Of a stretch of DNA of 37,003 bases, positions 16,096 through 24,547 are shown piece by piece; position 1 is the stretch's first letter, and each line of letters opens with the position of its first letter. Under the pieces are notes generated by a model, which did not search any database, was not told where the DNA came from, and was given only the letters and a program-made list of their open reading frames with translations. The stretch covers positions 1 to 37,003 of the forward strand of contig JAAUQO010000036.1 in assembly GCA_012032775.1 (NCBI GenBank), in the 5' to 3' direction. The position numbers and the translations under genes are program-made. Origin of the DNA: Oscillochloris sp. Its GTDB lineage: Bacteria > Chloroflexota > Chloroflexia > Chloroflexales > Chloroflexaceae.

Positions 16096-17034
16096 ATGCG
16101 CTGGCAAATAATTCTTGGTATACTGATTGTAAGCCTGGCGATGAGCGCCTGTGCCGTGCCCGACGAGTCCGCCGCTGACGGCCGGCTCCAGGTGGTTGCC
16201 ACCACCGGCCAGATCGCCGATGCGGTTCAGAATATCGGCGGCGATGTTGTGAACCTGACCAATCTGCTTGGGCCGGGGATCGATCCGCACACCTATGTGG
16301 CAACCGAGGGCGATCTCGCCGTATTCCAGAGCGCCGATGTGATCTTTTACAACGGCTTACACCTGGAGGCTCAGCTTGAGCGCGTGCTTGAGCAAATCGG
16401 CAATAATGGCGATGTGACGGTGCGCGCCGTCGGCGAGGTGATCGATCCGCAGGCGTTGCTCGGTTGGGAACCGGAACAGGGCTTTCCATACGACCCGCAC
16501 ATCTGGAATGATGTCTTGCTCTGGCGTCAGGCGGTTGAGGTGGTGCGCGATACGTTGATCGAGGCGGATCCGGGTAATTCGGCGGTCTATAGCCGTAATG
16601 CGACGGCATATCTGAGCGAGTTGGATGCCCTGCATACGTATATCGGCGCGCAAGTTGCAACAATTCCGTCCGAGCGACGCGTGCTGGTGACGGCCCACGA
16701 TGCCTTCGGCTATTTCGGCCAAGCCTATGGCTTCGATGTTCAGGCCGTTCAGGGGATCAGCACCGAGGCCGAGGCGGGTGCGGCCGATATTCAGGCGCTG
16801 GCCAATATCATTATCACGCAGCAGGTGCCGGCGATCTTTATCGAAAGTACGATTTCGCCGCGCACGATCGAGGCGGTGCAGGAGGCGGTGCGGGCCGGTG
16901 GCCATGAAGTGCAACTCGGCGGTGAACTGTTTTCCGACGCGCTCGGCGCACCCGGAAGCGCAGCCGAAACCTATATCGGCATGATGCGCCATAACATCGA
17001 CACGATTGTGGCCGCTCTCGCAGCTACATCATAG
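16096..17034 (+). CDS. TroA/ZnuA-like metal-binding lipoprotein
   Basis: Cluster A-I (TroA-type) solute-binding protein of a Zn or Mn ABC importer, 312 residues. The signal peptide ends in the lipobox LAMSAC with lipid-anchored Cys19. Candidate metal ligands are His65 (DPHTYVATEGD), His135 (DPHIWNDV), His201 (VTAHDAFGYF) and Asp281 (LFSDALG), the HHHD set of TroA and ZnuA rather than the HHED set of Mn-specific PsaA. There is no His-rich loop of classical ZnuA, so Zn versus Mn is open. GAGG lies a few bases upstream. The ATPase gene follows after 53 bases; no permease gene is found next to them. Confidence 0.92.
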   Translation: MRWQIILGILIVSLAMSACAVPDESAADGRLQVVATTGQIADAVQNIGGDVVNLTNLLGPGIDPHTYVATEGDLAVFQSADVIFYNGLHLEAQLERVLEQIGNNGDVTVRAVGEVIDPQALLGWEPEQGFPYDPHIWNDVLLWRQAVEVVRDTLIEADPGNSAVYSRNATAYLSELDALHTYIGAQVATIPSERRVLVTAHDAFGYFGQAYGFDVQAVQGISTEAEAGAADIQALANIIITQQVPAIFIESTISPRTIEAVQEAVRAGGHEVQLGGELFSDALGAPGSAAETYIGMMRHNIDTIVAALAATS

Positions 17035-17042
17035 ATACGTAA

Positions 17043-17072
17043 GGGCGAAGCGCGCGTCGGTGTGCTTCGCCC
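17043..17072 (+). repeat. Intergenic GGGCGAAGC hairpin between the two metal-transport genes
   Basis: A perfect 9-bp stem (17043-17051 with 17064-17072), extendable by one G-T and one C-G pair, ends 15 bases before the ATPase start. Positioned inside an operon, it may lower or separate expression of the second gene. It is a member of the dispersed hairpin family of this window. Confidence 0.5.
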
Positions 17073-17087
17073 ACCAGGAGATACAGC

Positions 17088-17870
17088 ATGGACTATGCAC
17101 TCGAAATAACCGACCTGACCGTCGCCTATGGCGAGAAACCGGTGCTCTGGGATGTCGATCTCGCGGTGCCGCAAGGCACTCTGATGGCGATCGTCGGCCC
17201 GAACGGCGCCGGCAAAACCACCATGATCAAAGCAACCCTGGGCCTGGTGCGGGCTGCCGCCGGTCGTACCCTGATCAACGGCAAGCCGTATGCCGAGCAG
17301 CGCCAGTTAGTCGGCTACGTCCCACAGCGTGGCAGCGTCGATTGGGATTTTCCGACCAGCGTACTCGATGTGGTGATGATGGGCCGCTATGGCAGCCTTG
17401 GCTGGCTGCGGCGTCCCGGCCGCAACGAGCGGGCGCAGGCCCTGGCCGCGTTGGAGAAGGTGCGCATGGCCGAGTTCGCCGATCGGCAGATCAGCCAGCT
17501 CTCGGGTGGCCAGCAACAGCGGGTATTTCTGGCCCGTGCTCTGGTTCAGGATGCCCAGATCTACTTTATGGACGAACCGTTCCAGGGCGTTGATGCCGTC
17601 ACCGAGCGCTCAGTTATTGCGATCCTACGTGAATTGCGCGCCGAGGGGAAAACCGTCGTTGTGGTGCATCACGACTTGCAGACGGTGCCGGAGTACTTTG
17701 ATTGGGTGACATTGATCAATGTGCGCCGGATTGCCAGTGGGCCGGTGTCGGAGGTCTTTACCGAGGCCAATCTGCGTACCACCTATGGCGGGCGGATCGC
17801 CTTTCTGGACAATACCGCACCGGCGCAGGCCCATGGCGGCGAAGCCGTGCGGGTTCCCGCATCAGATTAA
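17088..17870 (+). CDS. Metal ABC transporter ATP-binding protein (TroB/ZnuC-like)
   Basis: ATPase partner of the metal-binding lipoprotein, 260 residues. Walker [11 protein letters not shown]-loop in [15 protein letters not shown] (the WDFP after the Q-loop is typical of Mn/Zn importers), signature [15 protein letters not shown], Walker B IYFMDEP, and the switch His in VVVHHDL. The C-terminal [11 protein letters not shown] segment is a short extension. GGAG lies about ten bases before the ATG. A membrane permease would be expected to follow but the next gene points the other way, so the permease must lie elsewhere or be lost. Confidence 0.92.
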   Translation: MDYALEITDLTVAYGEKPVLWDVDLAVPQGTLMAIVGPNGAGKTTMIKATLGLVRAAAGRTLINGKPYAEQRQLVGYVPQRGSVDWDFPTSVLDVVMMGRYGSLGWLRRPGRNERAQALAALEKVRMAEFADRQISQLSGGQQQRVFLARALVQDAQIYFMDEPFQGVDAVTERSVIAILRELRAEGKTVVVVHHDLQTVPEYFDWVTLINVRRIASGPVSEVFTEANLRTTYGGRIAFLDNTAPAQAHGGEAVRVPASD

Positions 17871-17879
17871 ACCATGGCA

Positions 17880-17905
17880 GAGCGACGCACGATGTTGCGT
17901 CGCTC
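17880..17905. terminator. Convergent hairpin after the metal-transport ATPase
   Basis: A perfect 10-bp stem (17880-17889 with 17896-17905), 6-nt loop, nine bases past the ATPase stop and 20 bases before the cupin stop. The nearby TTTT is ten bases beyond the stem on the plus strand, so termination would be imperfect. Confidence 0.55.
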
Positions 17906-17924
17906 CGCTATTGGTCTTTTCGCC

Positions 17925-18284
17925 TCACACACCTGCCTCGCGCTCATGTTCTTCGTGCCGTTCGGCCGTTCCCTCGGCCGGGGCGAAAACCACCAGCAAC
18001 ACCAGATCTTCGCTGATATTGAAGAACCGATGATCGGCATTGCGCGGCACATACAACAGATCGCCGGGCGCCACCGGTCGCTCCTCGTCGCCAACCCGTA
18101 ATATCGCCTTGCCCCGGATCACAAAATAGATCTCGTCTTCGGCGTGGGGGCGCTGGAGATCGGTTTCGCCGGCCGGCAACCGATAGATCCCCGCACTTAA
18201 CGAGTCCACGCGCAAGAACTCGGCCCAACGCTGATTGAGCGCTTCATGATGGCGTGCTAGCGATTCCAGGTTGAATGCTTCCAT
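17925..18284 (-). CDS. Cupin-domain protein
   Basis: A 119-residue single-domain cupin. Metal-binding motif 1 is seen in RPHAEDEIYFVIRGKAILRVG (His and Glu ligands) and motif 2 in GDLLYVPRNADHRFFN (His). These small barrels act as dioxygenases, isomerases or ligand sensors; the substrate cannot be told from sequence. The C-terminus is charged (ERHEEHEREA). AAAGAGG five bases before the ATG at 18284 supports that start over an earlier ATG at 18323. Confidence 0.85.
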   Translation of the reverse strand: MEAFNLESLARHHEALNQRWAEFLRVDSLSAGIYRLPAGETDLQRPHAEDEIYFVIRGKAILRVGDEERPVAPGDLLYVPRNADHRFFNISEDLVLLVVFAPAEGTAERHEEHEREAGV

Positions 18285-18384
18285 CCGAACCTCTTTTGCT
18301 GTTTCACAGAATGCCGGCCCCAAACGGTGACGGTTTTTATACCTATCGCCGGCGGGGCTGCAATACGTGTTTCAATAATAATAT

Positions 18385-18408
18385 AGCCCGGCGCAATTGC
18401 GCCGGGCT
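18385..18408 (-). terminator. Terminator of the tRNA-Arg gene
   Basis: A perfect 24-bp palindrome (AGCCCGGCGCAA and its complement) begins two bases after the tRNA 3' end on the minus strand and is followed there by an AT-rich TATATTATTATT tract. Confidence 0.75.
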
Positions 18409-18410
18409 TG

Positions 18411-18486
18411 TGGCGACCCGGGAGGATTCGAACCCCCGACACCTAGTTCCGAAGACTAGTGCTCTAATCCACTGAGCTACCGGGCC
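18411..18486 (-). tRNA. tRNA-Arg (anticodon UCG)
   Basis: A 76-base tRNA with encoded CCA. The acceptor stem is seven pairs (GGCCCGG with CCGGGTC, one G-U); the D arm carries TAGCTCAG; the anticodon arm is CTAGT-CTTCGGA-ACTAG, giving anticodon TCG at 34-36, which reads CGA; the T arm holds GGTTCGAATCC. Discriminator base is G. Confidence 0.96.
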
Positions 18487-18596
18487 ATTTCGCTGGATAG
18501 TGTAGCATAGCGCCCCACGAATTGCAATGCGCCGCAGATGTGCTATCCTATGCCGTCGCAGTAGGGTATGGGCCCTGCTCCGAGCGGGACGCCACG

Positions 18597-19703
18597 ATGC
18601 GGGTCGCAATCATTCACGATTATCTCAACCAGTATGGCGGCGCCGAGCGCGTGCTCGAAGCGTTACATCGTTTGTACCCCGATGCACCGATTTATACCTC
18701 GATTTACGATCCCGATGCGATGCCCGCCCATATGCGCCAGTGGGATGTTCGTACCTCGTTTATGCAGCAACTTCCCGGTTGGCGGCGACACTTCCGGCGC
18801 TATTTTCTGCTCTACCCCAGCGCTTTTGAAAGCTTCGATCTCGGTGACTACGATCTCCTGATCAGCAGCAGCAGCGCCTATGCCAAAGGCGTGATCCCCC
18901 GGCCCGGCGCACTACATATTTGTTACTGCCATACACCGATGCGTTTCGCCTGGCGCACCAACGACTATGTTGAACGTGAGCGGATTAGTGGCTTGCAAGG
19001 CGCTATCTTGCCGCTTCTACTGACCTATGTTAGACTCTGGGACGCGATTTCGGCCGATCGGGTCGATCAGTTTGTCTGTAACTCGCACGAGGTCGCCGGG
19101 CGTATTGCCCGCTTCTACCGGCGCGACGCCGTCGTCATTCCGCCGCCGGTCGAGTTGCCGCCCTACGCGCCACAATCACCCGCCTCGTTCTATCTCGCCG
19201 GTGGGCGCTTGATCCCATATAAGCGGATTGAACTGGCTGTCGAGGCGTTTACCCACCTTGGATTGCCGCTGAAGATTTTTGGTGACGGGCGCGATCGGGC
19301 CCGCCTTGAGCAGATCGCCGGCCCGAATATCGAGTTTCTTGGTTGGGTCGATGAAACCACGCGCCGCGATCTCTTCGCCCGCTGTTGCGCCTTTTTATTT
19401 CCCGGCGAAGAAGATTTTGGGATCACGCCCCTGGAGGCGATGGCGGCCGGTAGGCCGGTGATCGCGTATGCTGCCGGCGGCGCCCTGGAGACTGTGCTTG
19501 ATGGGGTGACCGGGCGGTTCTTCGCCGCGCCGAATGCGGCGGATCTGGCGGTGGCAGTGGCTCGTTCACGCGGCGATACCTACGATCCTGATGCGATCCG
19601 GCGCCACGCCGAGCAATTTGGGGTTGAGGTGTTTCTGGAACGGATGCGGGCGCTGATCAGCGATACGATCACACAATCCGCTCGCCGCTCGCCCAATCGA
19701 TGA
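18597..19703 (+). CDS. GT4-family glycosyltransferase
   Basis: Retaining glycosyltransferase of the GT-B fold, 368 residues, first gene of an exopolysaccharide cluster. The N-terminal domain opens with MRVAIIHDYLNQYGGAERVL; the C-terminal domain has GGRLIPYKRIELAVEAF, the sugar-nucleotide site with FGDGRDRARLE, and the EX7E motif in EEDFGITPLEAMAAGRPV. The start at 18597 matches the family N-terminus; a frame from 18522 adds 25 residues with no support. It probably adds one sugar to a lipid-linked repeat unit at the membrane. The donor and acceptor are unknown. Confidence 0.92.
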   Translation: MRVAIIHDYLNQYGGAERVLEALHRLYPDAPIYTSIYDPDAMPAHMRQWDVRTSFMQQLPGWRRHFRRYFLLYPSAFESFDLGDYDLLISSSSAYAKGVIPRPGALHICYCHTPMRFAWRTNDYVERERISGLQGAILPLLLTYVRLWDAISADRVDQFVCNSHEVAGRIARFYRRDAVVIPPPVELPPYAPQSPASFYLAGGRLIPYKRIELAVEAFTHLGLPLKIFGDGRDRARLEQIAGPNIEFLGWVDETTRRDLFARCCAFLFPGEEDFGITPLEAMAAGRPVIAYAAGGALETVLDGVTGRFFAAPNAADLAVAVARSRGDTYDPDAIRRHAEQFGVEVFLERMRALISDTITQSARRSPNR

Positions 19704-19790
19704 TACAATCGAAGCGAATGATTGCAATCAACAGGGATGCAGTCCGCCGTATCAGCACGGTGCTTGAAACGTATCAGGATGGCTAGCTCT

Positions 19791-19825
19791 GTATCCTGTA
19801 TCCTGTATCCTGTGTTTCGTATCCT
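19791..19825. repeat. GTATCCT heptamer tandem repeat
   Basis: Five heptamers in register: GTATCCT three times, then GTGTTTC, then GTATCCT, covering the gap before the first chain-length regulator. A diverged copy (GTATCCC-GTATCCT, then CGTTTCC) recurs at 28655-28676. Confidence 0.75.
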
Positions 19826-19845
19826 TAGTTTTACCTTTTATTCCC

Positions 19846-20547
19846 ATGCAACTCCGCCTGTATCTCGCGATTGCCCGCCGCTTCTGGTTGCTGTTGCTGC
19901 TGCTGCCGCTGATCGCCGGCGCCGCCAGCTTCGCAGTTGCCATGAATCGGGCCGAACAGTATGGCGCTTCGGCACGGATTATGGTTTCCCAGGCGCCGCT
20001 CGACTCGGCTACAACTGCCGAATTACCCGATTACAATAACAGCTATTCCTGGCTCACATCCGAGTATATTCTGGACGATCTGCCCCAGGTGGTGACAAGT
20101 GCGGCCTTTGCCGAGGATGTGCGCGCCGCTGCCGCCGCCGCCGGCTATGATCTGGCGCTGCCGGCGATTCAATCCGCCTTGCGCGCCGAGGTGCTGCATC
20201 GCTCGGTGGTCATCACGGCTGTTGCCGCCGGCCCCGACCAGGCTCTGGCAATTGTGCGCGGCGCGATTTCGGCTTTGGAGACATATGGCTTGAAGTATTG
20301 GAATCGCGCGCCCGCCAGCGGCGGCGGTTTGCGTGTGGCGGTGCTCGATCCGCCCGGCGGCGGCGCACCGGTCGGCTCGTTGCGCGATCTGGTGATCGAT
20401 GTCGGGTTGCGGGTTACACTTGCATTGGCGGCGGCGATCGGGATTGCCTTGCTGCTGCACTATCTCGATGATCGCCTGCGAAATGCGCGCCAGGCTGAAC
20501 AATGGACCGGCGCGCAGGTGCTCGCCGTTATCCCAAAGGAAAAGTAG
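19846..20547 (+). CDS. Wzz-like polysaccharide chain-length regulator 1
   Basis: A 233-residue polysaccharide co-polymerase with two membrane helices (about 10-32 and 184-206) and an extracytoplasmic region with two low-conservation helices. The layout and the LLLHYLDDRLRNARQAEQWTG cytoplasmic end match the membrane adaptor that docks a BY-kinase (YveK/CapA type). It pairs with the second regulator and the CpsD kinase downstream. No convincing ribosome binding site is visible; the sequence just before the ATG is TTTTATTCCC, so its translation may be weak. Confidence 0.8.
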   Translation: MQLRLYLAIARRFWLLLLLLPLIAGAASFAVAMNRAEQYGASARIMVSQAPLDSATTAELPDYNNSYSWLTSEYILDDLPQVVTSAAFAEDVRAAAAAAGYDLALPAIQSALRAEVLHRSVVITAVAAGPDQALAIVRGAISALETYGLKYWNRAPASGGGLRVAVLDPPGGGAPVGSLRDLVIDVGLRVTLALAAAIGIALLLHYLDDRLRNARQAEQWTGAQVLAVIPKEK

Positions 20548-20548
20548 G

Positions 20549-20580
20549 GGCGAGGCAGCATGCGTAGCAACTGCTTCGTC
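20549..20580 (+). repeat. Degenerate hairpin of the GGCGAAGCA family
   Basis: Ten-pair stem (20549-20558 with 20571-20580), 12-nt loop. Two positions are G-U in RNA, so it folds as RNA of the plus strand but not as perfect DNA palindrome. It lies between the two chain-length regulator genes. Confidence 0.45.
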
Positions 20581-20597
20581 TACAGGATAAGAAACCG

Positions 20598-21251
20598 ATG
20601 CAACTCCGTGATTACGTCTCGGTATTGATCAAACGCTGGTGGGTGGTGGCGCTTACCGCTCTCGCCGCAGTCGTGGCTGCGTATGGCGTCAGCAAAACGA
20701 TTCCGCAAACCTTCCGCGCTCAGGCCGTCTATCTGGCATTGGCAAACCAGGCCGATAACGGCCTGAATATTGTGCTGCGCAACTCGATGAATAGCTATCG
20801 CGAGTTGGTGTTGCAGCCGAATGTGCTCGACCAGATCAGCCAGAATCTGGGGATGGATATTCCCGGCGAACGCTGGATGGCCGATGTGAATATTCAACCT
20901 CGTCCCGATGAACAGAAGATCGTGATTGAGGTTGATGCGCTGCGGCTCGAACAGGCCCAGGCCATGGCTGACGCCGTCGGGAACCGGATTGTCGCCGAAG
21001 TGAACCGGATCAATGCCACCCTTGAAGGCACGGCCAGGATCAATGTGCAGTCCATCCAGCCGGCCCGCTTGATCGCGATCCGGCCTAACACGCGGATCAA
21101 TGTGCTCGCCGGGGCGATCCTTGGCCTGGTGATCGGTGTGTTGCTGGCCTATATTCTCGAATACCTCGACGACACCTTGAAGAGTACCGGTGATGTCGAG
21201 CGTTTCACCGGCCTGACGACCCTCGGTGCGATCCCGACCGTCGATAAGTAA
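20598..21251 (+). CDS. Wzz-like polysaccharide chain-length regulator 2
   Basis: A 217-residue protein with the same plan as the gene before it: helices at about 12-32 and 172-193 around an extracytoplasmic domain, and the cytoplasmic YILEYLDDTLKSTGDVERFTG segment shared by Wzz-type adaptors that contact the kinase. Sixteen bases separate it from CpsD. Two similar regulators in a row may form a mixed ring or control different products; sequence identity between them is low outside the termini. Confidence 0.85.
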   Translation: MQLRDYVSVLIKRWWVVALTALAAVVAAYGVSKTIPQTFRAQAVYLALANQADNGLNIVLRNSMNSYRELVLQPNVLDQISQNLGMDIPGERWMADVNIQPRPDEQKIVIEVDALRLEQAQAMADAVGNRIVAEVNRINATLEGTARINVQSIQPARLIAIRPNTRINVLAGAILGLVIGVLLAYILEYLDDTLKSTGDVERFTGLTTLGAIPTVDK

Positions 21252-21266
21252 TTCCGTGAGGTTGCT

Positions 21267-21932
21267 GTGAGCCAGAATGGCCAGAATTCCGACCGTGCGC
21301 TGATTACCTTGCGTGATCCGGCCTCGCCGGCCGCCGAGGCGTATCGCACGTTGCGTACGAATATCCAGTTCTCCAGCCTTGATAAGCCGATTCATACCCT
21401 GCTGGTTACCAGTACCGCCCCCGATGAGGGCAAGAGTACAACCCTTGCCAATCTAGCCGTGACGATCGCTCAGGCTGAACAGCAGGTGCTGCTGGTCGAT
21501 TGCGATCTGCGCCGGCCCACCCTGCACGAACTCTTCCAGGTGCCGAATGATCACGGTCTGACCAGTGCGATTCTGGAAAGCGACAGTGCATTGCCGATCC
21601 AGCAGACTCAGGTGCCCGGCTTGCGCATTCTCACCAGTGGCCCGCTGCCGCCGCGCCCGGCTGACTTGTTGGGTTCACGGCGCATGGAGGCTTTGATCGA
21701 ACGGCTGCGCGGCGAGGCCGATATGGTGCTGTTCGACACGCCGCCGGTTGTCGCGGTTACCGATGCGGCGGTGTTGGCAACCCGCATGGACGGCGTGTTA
21801 CTGGTGTTGCAGGCCGGACGCACTCGCCGCGATCGCGCCCGCGAGGCCCGCCAGAAGCTGGAGAAGGTCAAGGCGAATATTATCGGCGTGGTGCTGAATA
21901 ATGCCCGGCTTGAGGCAGGATACGGCTATTAG
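21267..21932 (+). CDS. CpsD/CapB-family tyrosine autokinase
   Basis: Bacterial tyrosine kinase, 221 residues, GTG start. Walker A TSTAPDEGKSTT, Walker A' VLLVDCDLRRP and Walker B MVLFDTPP are all present, as is the EAYRTLRTNIQFSS activating segment. The C-terminus holds only two tyrosines (GYGY) where most have a longer Tyr cluster, so phosphorylation capacity may be small. It works with the Wzz-like adaptors upstream and is opposed by the phosphatase downstream to control polymer length and export. Confidence 0.9.
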   Translation: MSQNGQNSDRALITLRDPASPAAEAYRTLRTNIQFSSLDKPIHTLLVTSTAPDEGKSTTLANLAVTIAQAEQQVLLVDCDLRRPTLHELFQVPNDHGLTSAILESDSALPIQQTQVPGLRILTSGPLPPRPADLLGSRRMEALIERLRGEADMVLFDTPPVVAVTDAAVLATRMDGVLLVLQAGRTRRDRAREARQKLEKVKANIIGVVLNNARLEAGYGY

Positions 21933-21947
21933 GAAGGAGTTGTCGGT

Positions 21948-21980
21948 ATCGAAGGTGTGACCTACGCTCGCACCTTCGAT
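21948..21980 (+). promoter_or_regulatory. Hairpin at the start of the phosphatase gene
   Basis: A 10-bp perfect stem (21948-21957 with 21971-21980) and 13-nt loop lies between AAGGAG at 21934 and the ATG at 21991, and its 3' arm overlaps an alternative ATG at 21979. It may restrain translation of the phosphatase relative to the kinase. Confidence 0.4.
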
Positions 21981-21990
21981 GCCGACTGCT

Positions 21991-22764
21991 ATGATCGATC
22001 TGCACACCCATATTCTGCCCGATATCGACGACGGCTCGCGTACGTTGGATGCAGCCCTTGAGATGGTGCAGATCGCCGTTGCCGATGGCGTCAGCACGGT
22101 AGCTGCCACGCCCCATGGCCGTAGTTCGGTGAGCGCCGGCGTCCGCTATCATCCCGATCTGGTTCATAAGCGGGTTGGCGTATTGCGTGAGGCGATCGCT
22201 GAAGCCGGCTTGAATCTGACCCTTGTGCCGGGTACCGAAATCTATGGTGAGCCGGGGGTGGAAGATCGGCTTGATGCCGGTGAATTGTTGGGGTATGGCA
22301 CGAGCCGGGCGGTGCTGGTTGAGTTTGCCGCCGGTGCGACGCCCGCCACGGTGGAGCAGATTGTGTTCGGACTGCAATTGCGTGGCCGGCGGGTTGTGCT
22401 GGCGCACCCCGAGCGACTGCGTTTTGTGCAGCACGACCCGAATACATTGGCGCCGCTGATCGCGCGCGGCGTGGTGATGCAACTCACCGCCGACGCCTTG
22501 CTGGGCGCGCAAGGTCGGCGCTTGCAAGATCTTGCGGAAACCTTACTTACCCACGACCTTGTCCAATTGATCGCCAGCGATGCCCATGGCCCACATCTGG
22601 CTCGGATGCCGAATCTCGGTGATGCACGGCGTCGAACGGCTGTGTTGCGCAACGAAGCAACCGCCGAACGCCTCACGAATACGACACCCGCCGCAATTCT
22701 CGCCGACACACCACTCGATCTCCCCGCTCCCAGCCCCGTCCGACGCCGCTTCGGCTTCTGGTAG
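21991..22764 (+). CDS. CpsB/YwqE-like PHP-family tyrosine phosphatase
   Basis: A 257-residue metal-dependent phosphatase. The metal ligands of the PHP fold are visible: HTH in MIDLHTHILPDIDDGS, His in AATPHGRSS, Glu in VPGTEIYGEP, HPER at about residue 138 and SDAHG near 194. It removes phosphate from the CpsD kinase. The start at 21991 begins the metal motif directly; an ATG four codons earlier is also possible. An unusual Pro-rich tail (LPAPSPVRRRFGFW) ends the protein. It closes the polysaccharide cluster; no flippase or polymerase is nearby. Confidence 0.9.
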   Translation: MIDLHTHILPDIDDGSRTLDAALEMVQIAVADGVSTVAATPHGRSSVSAGVRYHPDLVHKRVGVLREAIAEAGLNLTLVPGTEIYGEPGVEDRLDAGELLGYGTSRAVLVEFAAGATPATVEQIVFGLQLRGRRVVLAHPERLRFVQHDPNTLAPLIARGVVMQLTADALLGAQGRRLQDLAETLLTHDLVQLIASDAHGPHLARMPNLGDARRRTAVLRNEATAERLTNTTPAAILADTPLDLPAPSPVRRRFGFW

Positions 22765-22795
22765 CGTTCCCTACCTGCCATGCTCCCCGCCTCAT

Positions 22796-23623
22796 TCACC
22801 GCATCCAGCGGGCATTCAGTTCCTCAAAGAAGCCTTCCGCGCGCAGTGTGTCGAGCGCCGCGTTTACTTCGGCGTGAAACTGAAACGCCGCCGCCGGCAG
22901 CGCGAGTACATACGGATCATAGCTGAGCGCTTCCACGATCTGTAGGTTTGGGGTGCGATTCTGTGTGCTAAGCGCCGTGATGCGATCGACAATCGCCGCG
23001 TCGAGTTGATCGGCGCGCAGTGCATCCAGCACCGCTTCCGGCGTGTCGAACTGATTGCGTATGTCGAGTGCCGGTTGATCAACGGCTAACCGGCGCAAGA
23101 GTGCATCAGCATCACTGCCGAGCGCCGCCCCTACCACATGGTTGCGCAGATCATCGCTACCCTTGAGCGATGATCCTGCCGGCGCCACCAGCATCAATCC
23201 GGCATCGAAATACACCGCTGAGAAGCGAGCGCGGTAACCCTGTTCCGGCGCATACGGCAGCGCCGAGGCGATCAGATCGACGCGCCCGCTGGTCAGGCTG
23301 TCGTACAATCCGTCAAAGCCGACCGCGACGAATTCCGCTTCAACGCCCAGTTCGGCAGCTACTGCTTGCGCCAGATCAATGTCGTAACCGACCGGTTCGC
23401 CGTTGCGCAGATTGGTGAAGGGCCGAAAGCCGAGATCGACCGCCACCCGCAGGGTTCCTCGCTCCTGGATCGCCTGCCAGATCGGGTCGAGCGCCGGACC
23501 CGCCGGTGCAGTGCCACTGGCCGACCATACAACCCAGAGATAGCCGGCAAGAATCAATATTGCGCTTAGATCAAGGAAGCGCCGGGCAAAGCGTGTTGTT
23601 TTATGAGAAGCTGTTTTGCTCAT
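22796..23623 (-). CDS. Amino-acid-type ABC solute-binding protein, membrane-anchored
   Basis: A 275-residue family-3 solute-binding protein. A basic N-terminus and one helix (about 17-34, no lipobox) anchor it; the binding domain starts at GTLRVAVDLGFRPFTNL, with GYDIDLAQAVAAELGVE and VDLIASALPYAPEQG, all typical of polar amino acid binders. There is no permease or ATPase next to it. It is either an orphan receptor for another transporter or a sensor. The start has no strong binding site. Confidence 0.85.
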   Translation of the reverse strand: MSKTASHKTTRFARRFLDLSAILILAGYLWVVWSASGTAPAGPALDPIWQAIQERGTLRVAVDLGFRPFTNLRNGEPVGYDIDLAQAVAAELGVEAEFVAVGFDGLYDSLTSGRVDLIASALPYAPEQGYRARFSAVYFDAGLMLVAPAGSSLKGSDDLRNHVVGAALGSDADALLRRLAVDQPALDIRNQFDTPEAVLDALRADQLDAAIVDRITALSTQNRTPNLQIVEALSYDPYVLALPAAAFQFHAEVNAALDTLRAEGFFEELNARWMR

Positions 23624-23873
23624 CGTGACGCCATAAAATTACATTCTTAACATCAGTCGCTCATCATATTCTCATTATCGTTCCTTGATTTTCACTAATT
23701 GGTTAAGTATACTTTAATATAAGAGCAATCAAACGTCCTATTATATCGTCCGAACCATAACCTCTCGCTCGTAGAGCAGTGCCCCGCATAGCGTGCATAG
23801 TTGCCAATTGGCCTCGACATCGTATGCCGTCAGGCTTGTTCCCGCATCTCATGCGTGGTTTTCGAGGCTCCTT

Positions 23874-24500
23874 ATGGTCGATCAGCAATACGATTCCCAA
23901 CCACCGATGCCGGCTCCGGGATTGTCGGTTCCGCCGCAACGAGACAGGTCGCCGAGTCGGCGGGATATCTTCGGCCGAACCGTGCGCCTATTGCTGCGTC
24001 GCCTGTTGTATCTATTTGTGCATGTCGGCGCAATCGTGCGCCCACGCATTGGTTGGGTTTTGCTGGTGCTCTTTCTGCTTGGTGTGATCGGCTTGCAGAG
24101 TGCGCTGATGGTTGTGCCGCGGCTCATGGCCGCCTTCGCAACCGATACGCGCGCGGCACTCCTTGTACCATCCGCCTCGGTCGAACAGTTTCTCGAAGGC
24201 CAGTCCAGCTTTAACGCCGATTTGATGTGGGACTCGTTCAGCCCCGCGTTTCAAACGGTGTTGCAGGAGCGCGGTGGTTCGCGCGAAGCATTGGCCGCCC
24301 AGATCGAGAGTGAACGGCTCGCCGGGCAGCGCTATGGCGCGATTGCGTATGTCGGTGGTGTTACCATCGACAGCGAGCATCGTCGGTTCTTCTACACGAT
24401 TAATGTCGAGTCGCCGACTCCGGAACGGAACGGCCTCTTTTCCTTCATATTCACTGTTGATAGCGACGGAAAGATCCTCAGTGTCAAGATGGACTCCTGA
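23874..24500 (+). CDS. Single-pass membrane protein encoded with the FtsH-like protease
   Basis: A 208-residue protein: Pro-rich cytoplasmic N-terminus (1-40), one strong membrane helix at about residues 62-84, and an extracytoplasmic domain of about 120 residues (FNADLMWDSFSPAFQTVLQE to the C-terminus). The latter has the look of a small alpha/beta cone fold such as NTF2-like lipoprotein domains, but I do not recognise the family firmly. The gene ends 47 bases before the FtsH-like gene, so they are probably co-transcribed, and this could be an adaptor or substrate receptor. The start at 23874 is chosen by composition; the 23624-23873 gap before it is AT-rich and likely holds the promoter. 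Confidence 0.65.
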   Translation: MVDQQYDSQPPMPAPGLSVPPQRDRSPSRRDIFGRTVRLLLRRLLYLFVHVGAIVRPRIGWVLLVLFLLGVIGLQSALMVVPRLMAAFATDTRAALLVPSASVEQFLEGQSSFNADLMWDSFSPAFQTVLQERGGSREALAAQIESERLAGQRYGAIAYVGGVTIDSEHRRFFYTINVESPTPERNGLFSFIFTVDSDGKILSVKMDS

Positions 24501-24547
24501 TCGCCCCCGGTGAACCAGGAATGCCCGACAGGAATGGAGTGTAGTGC

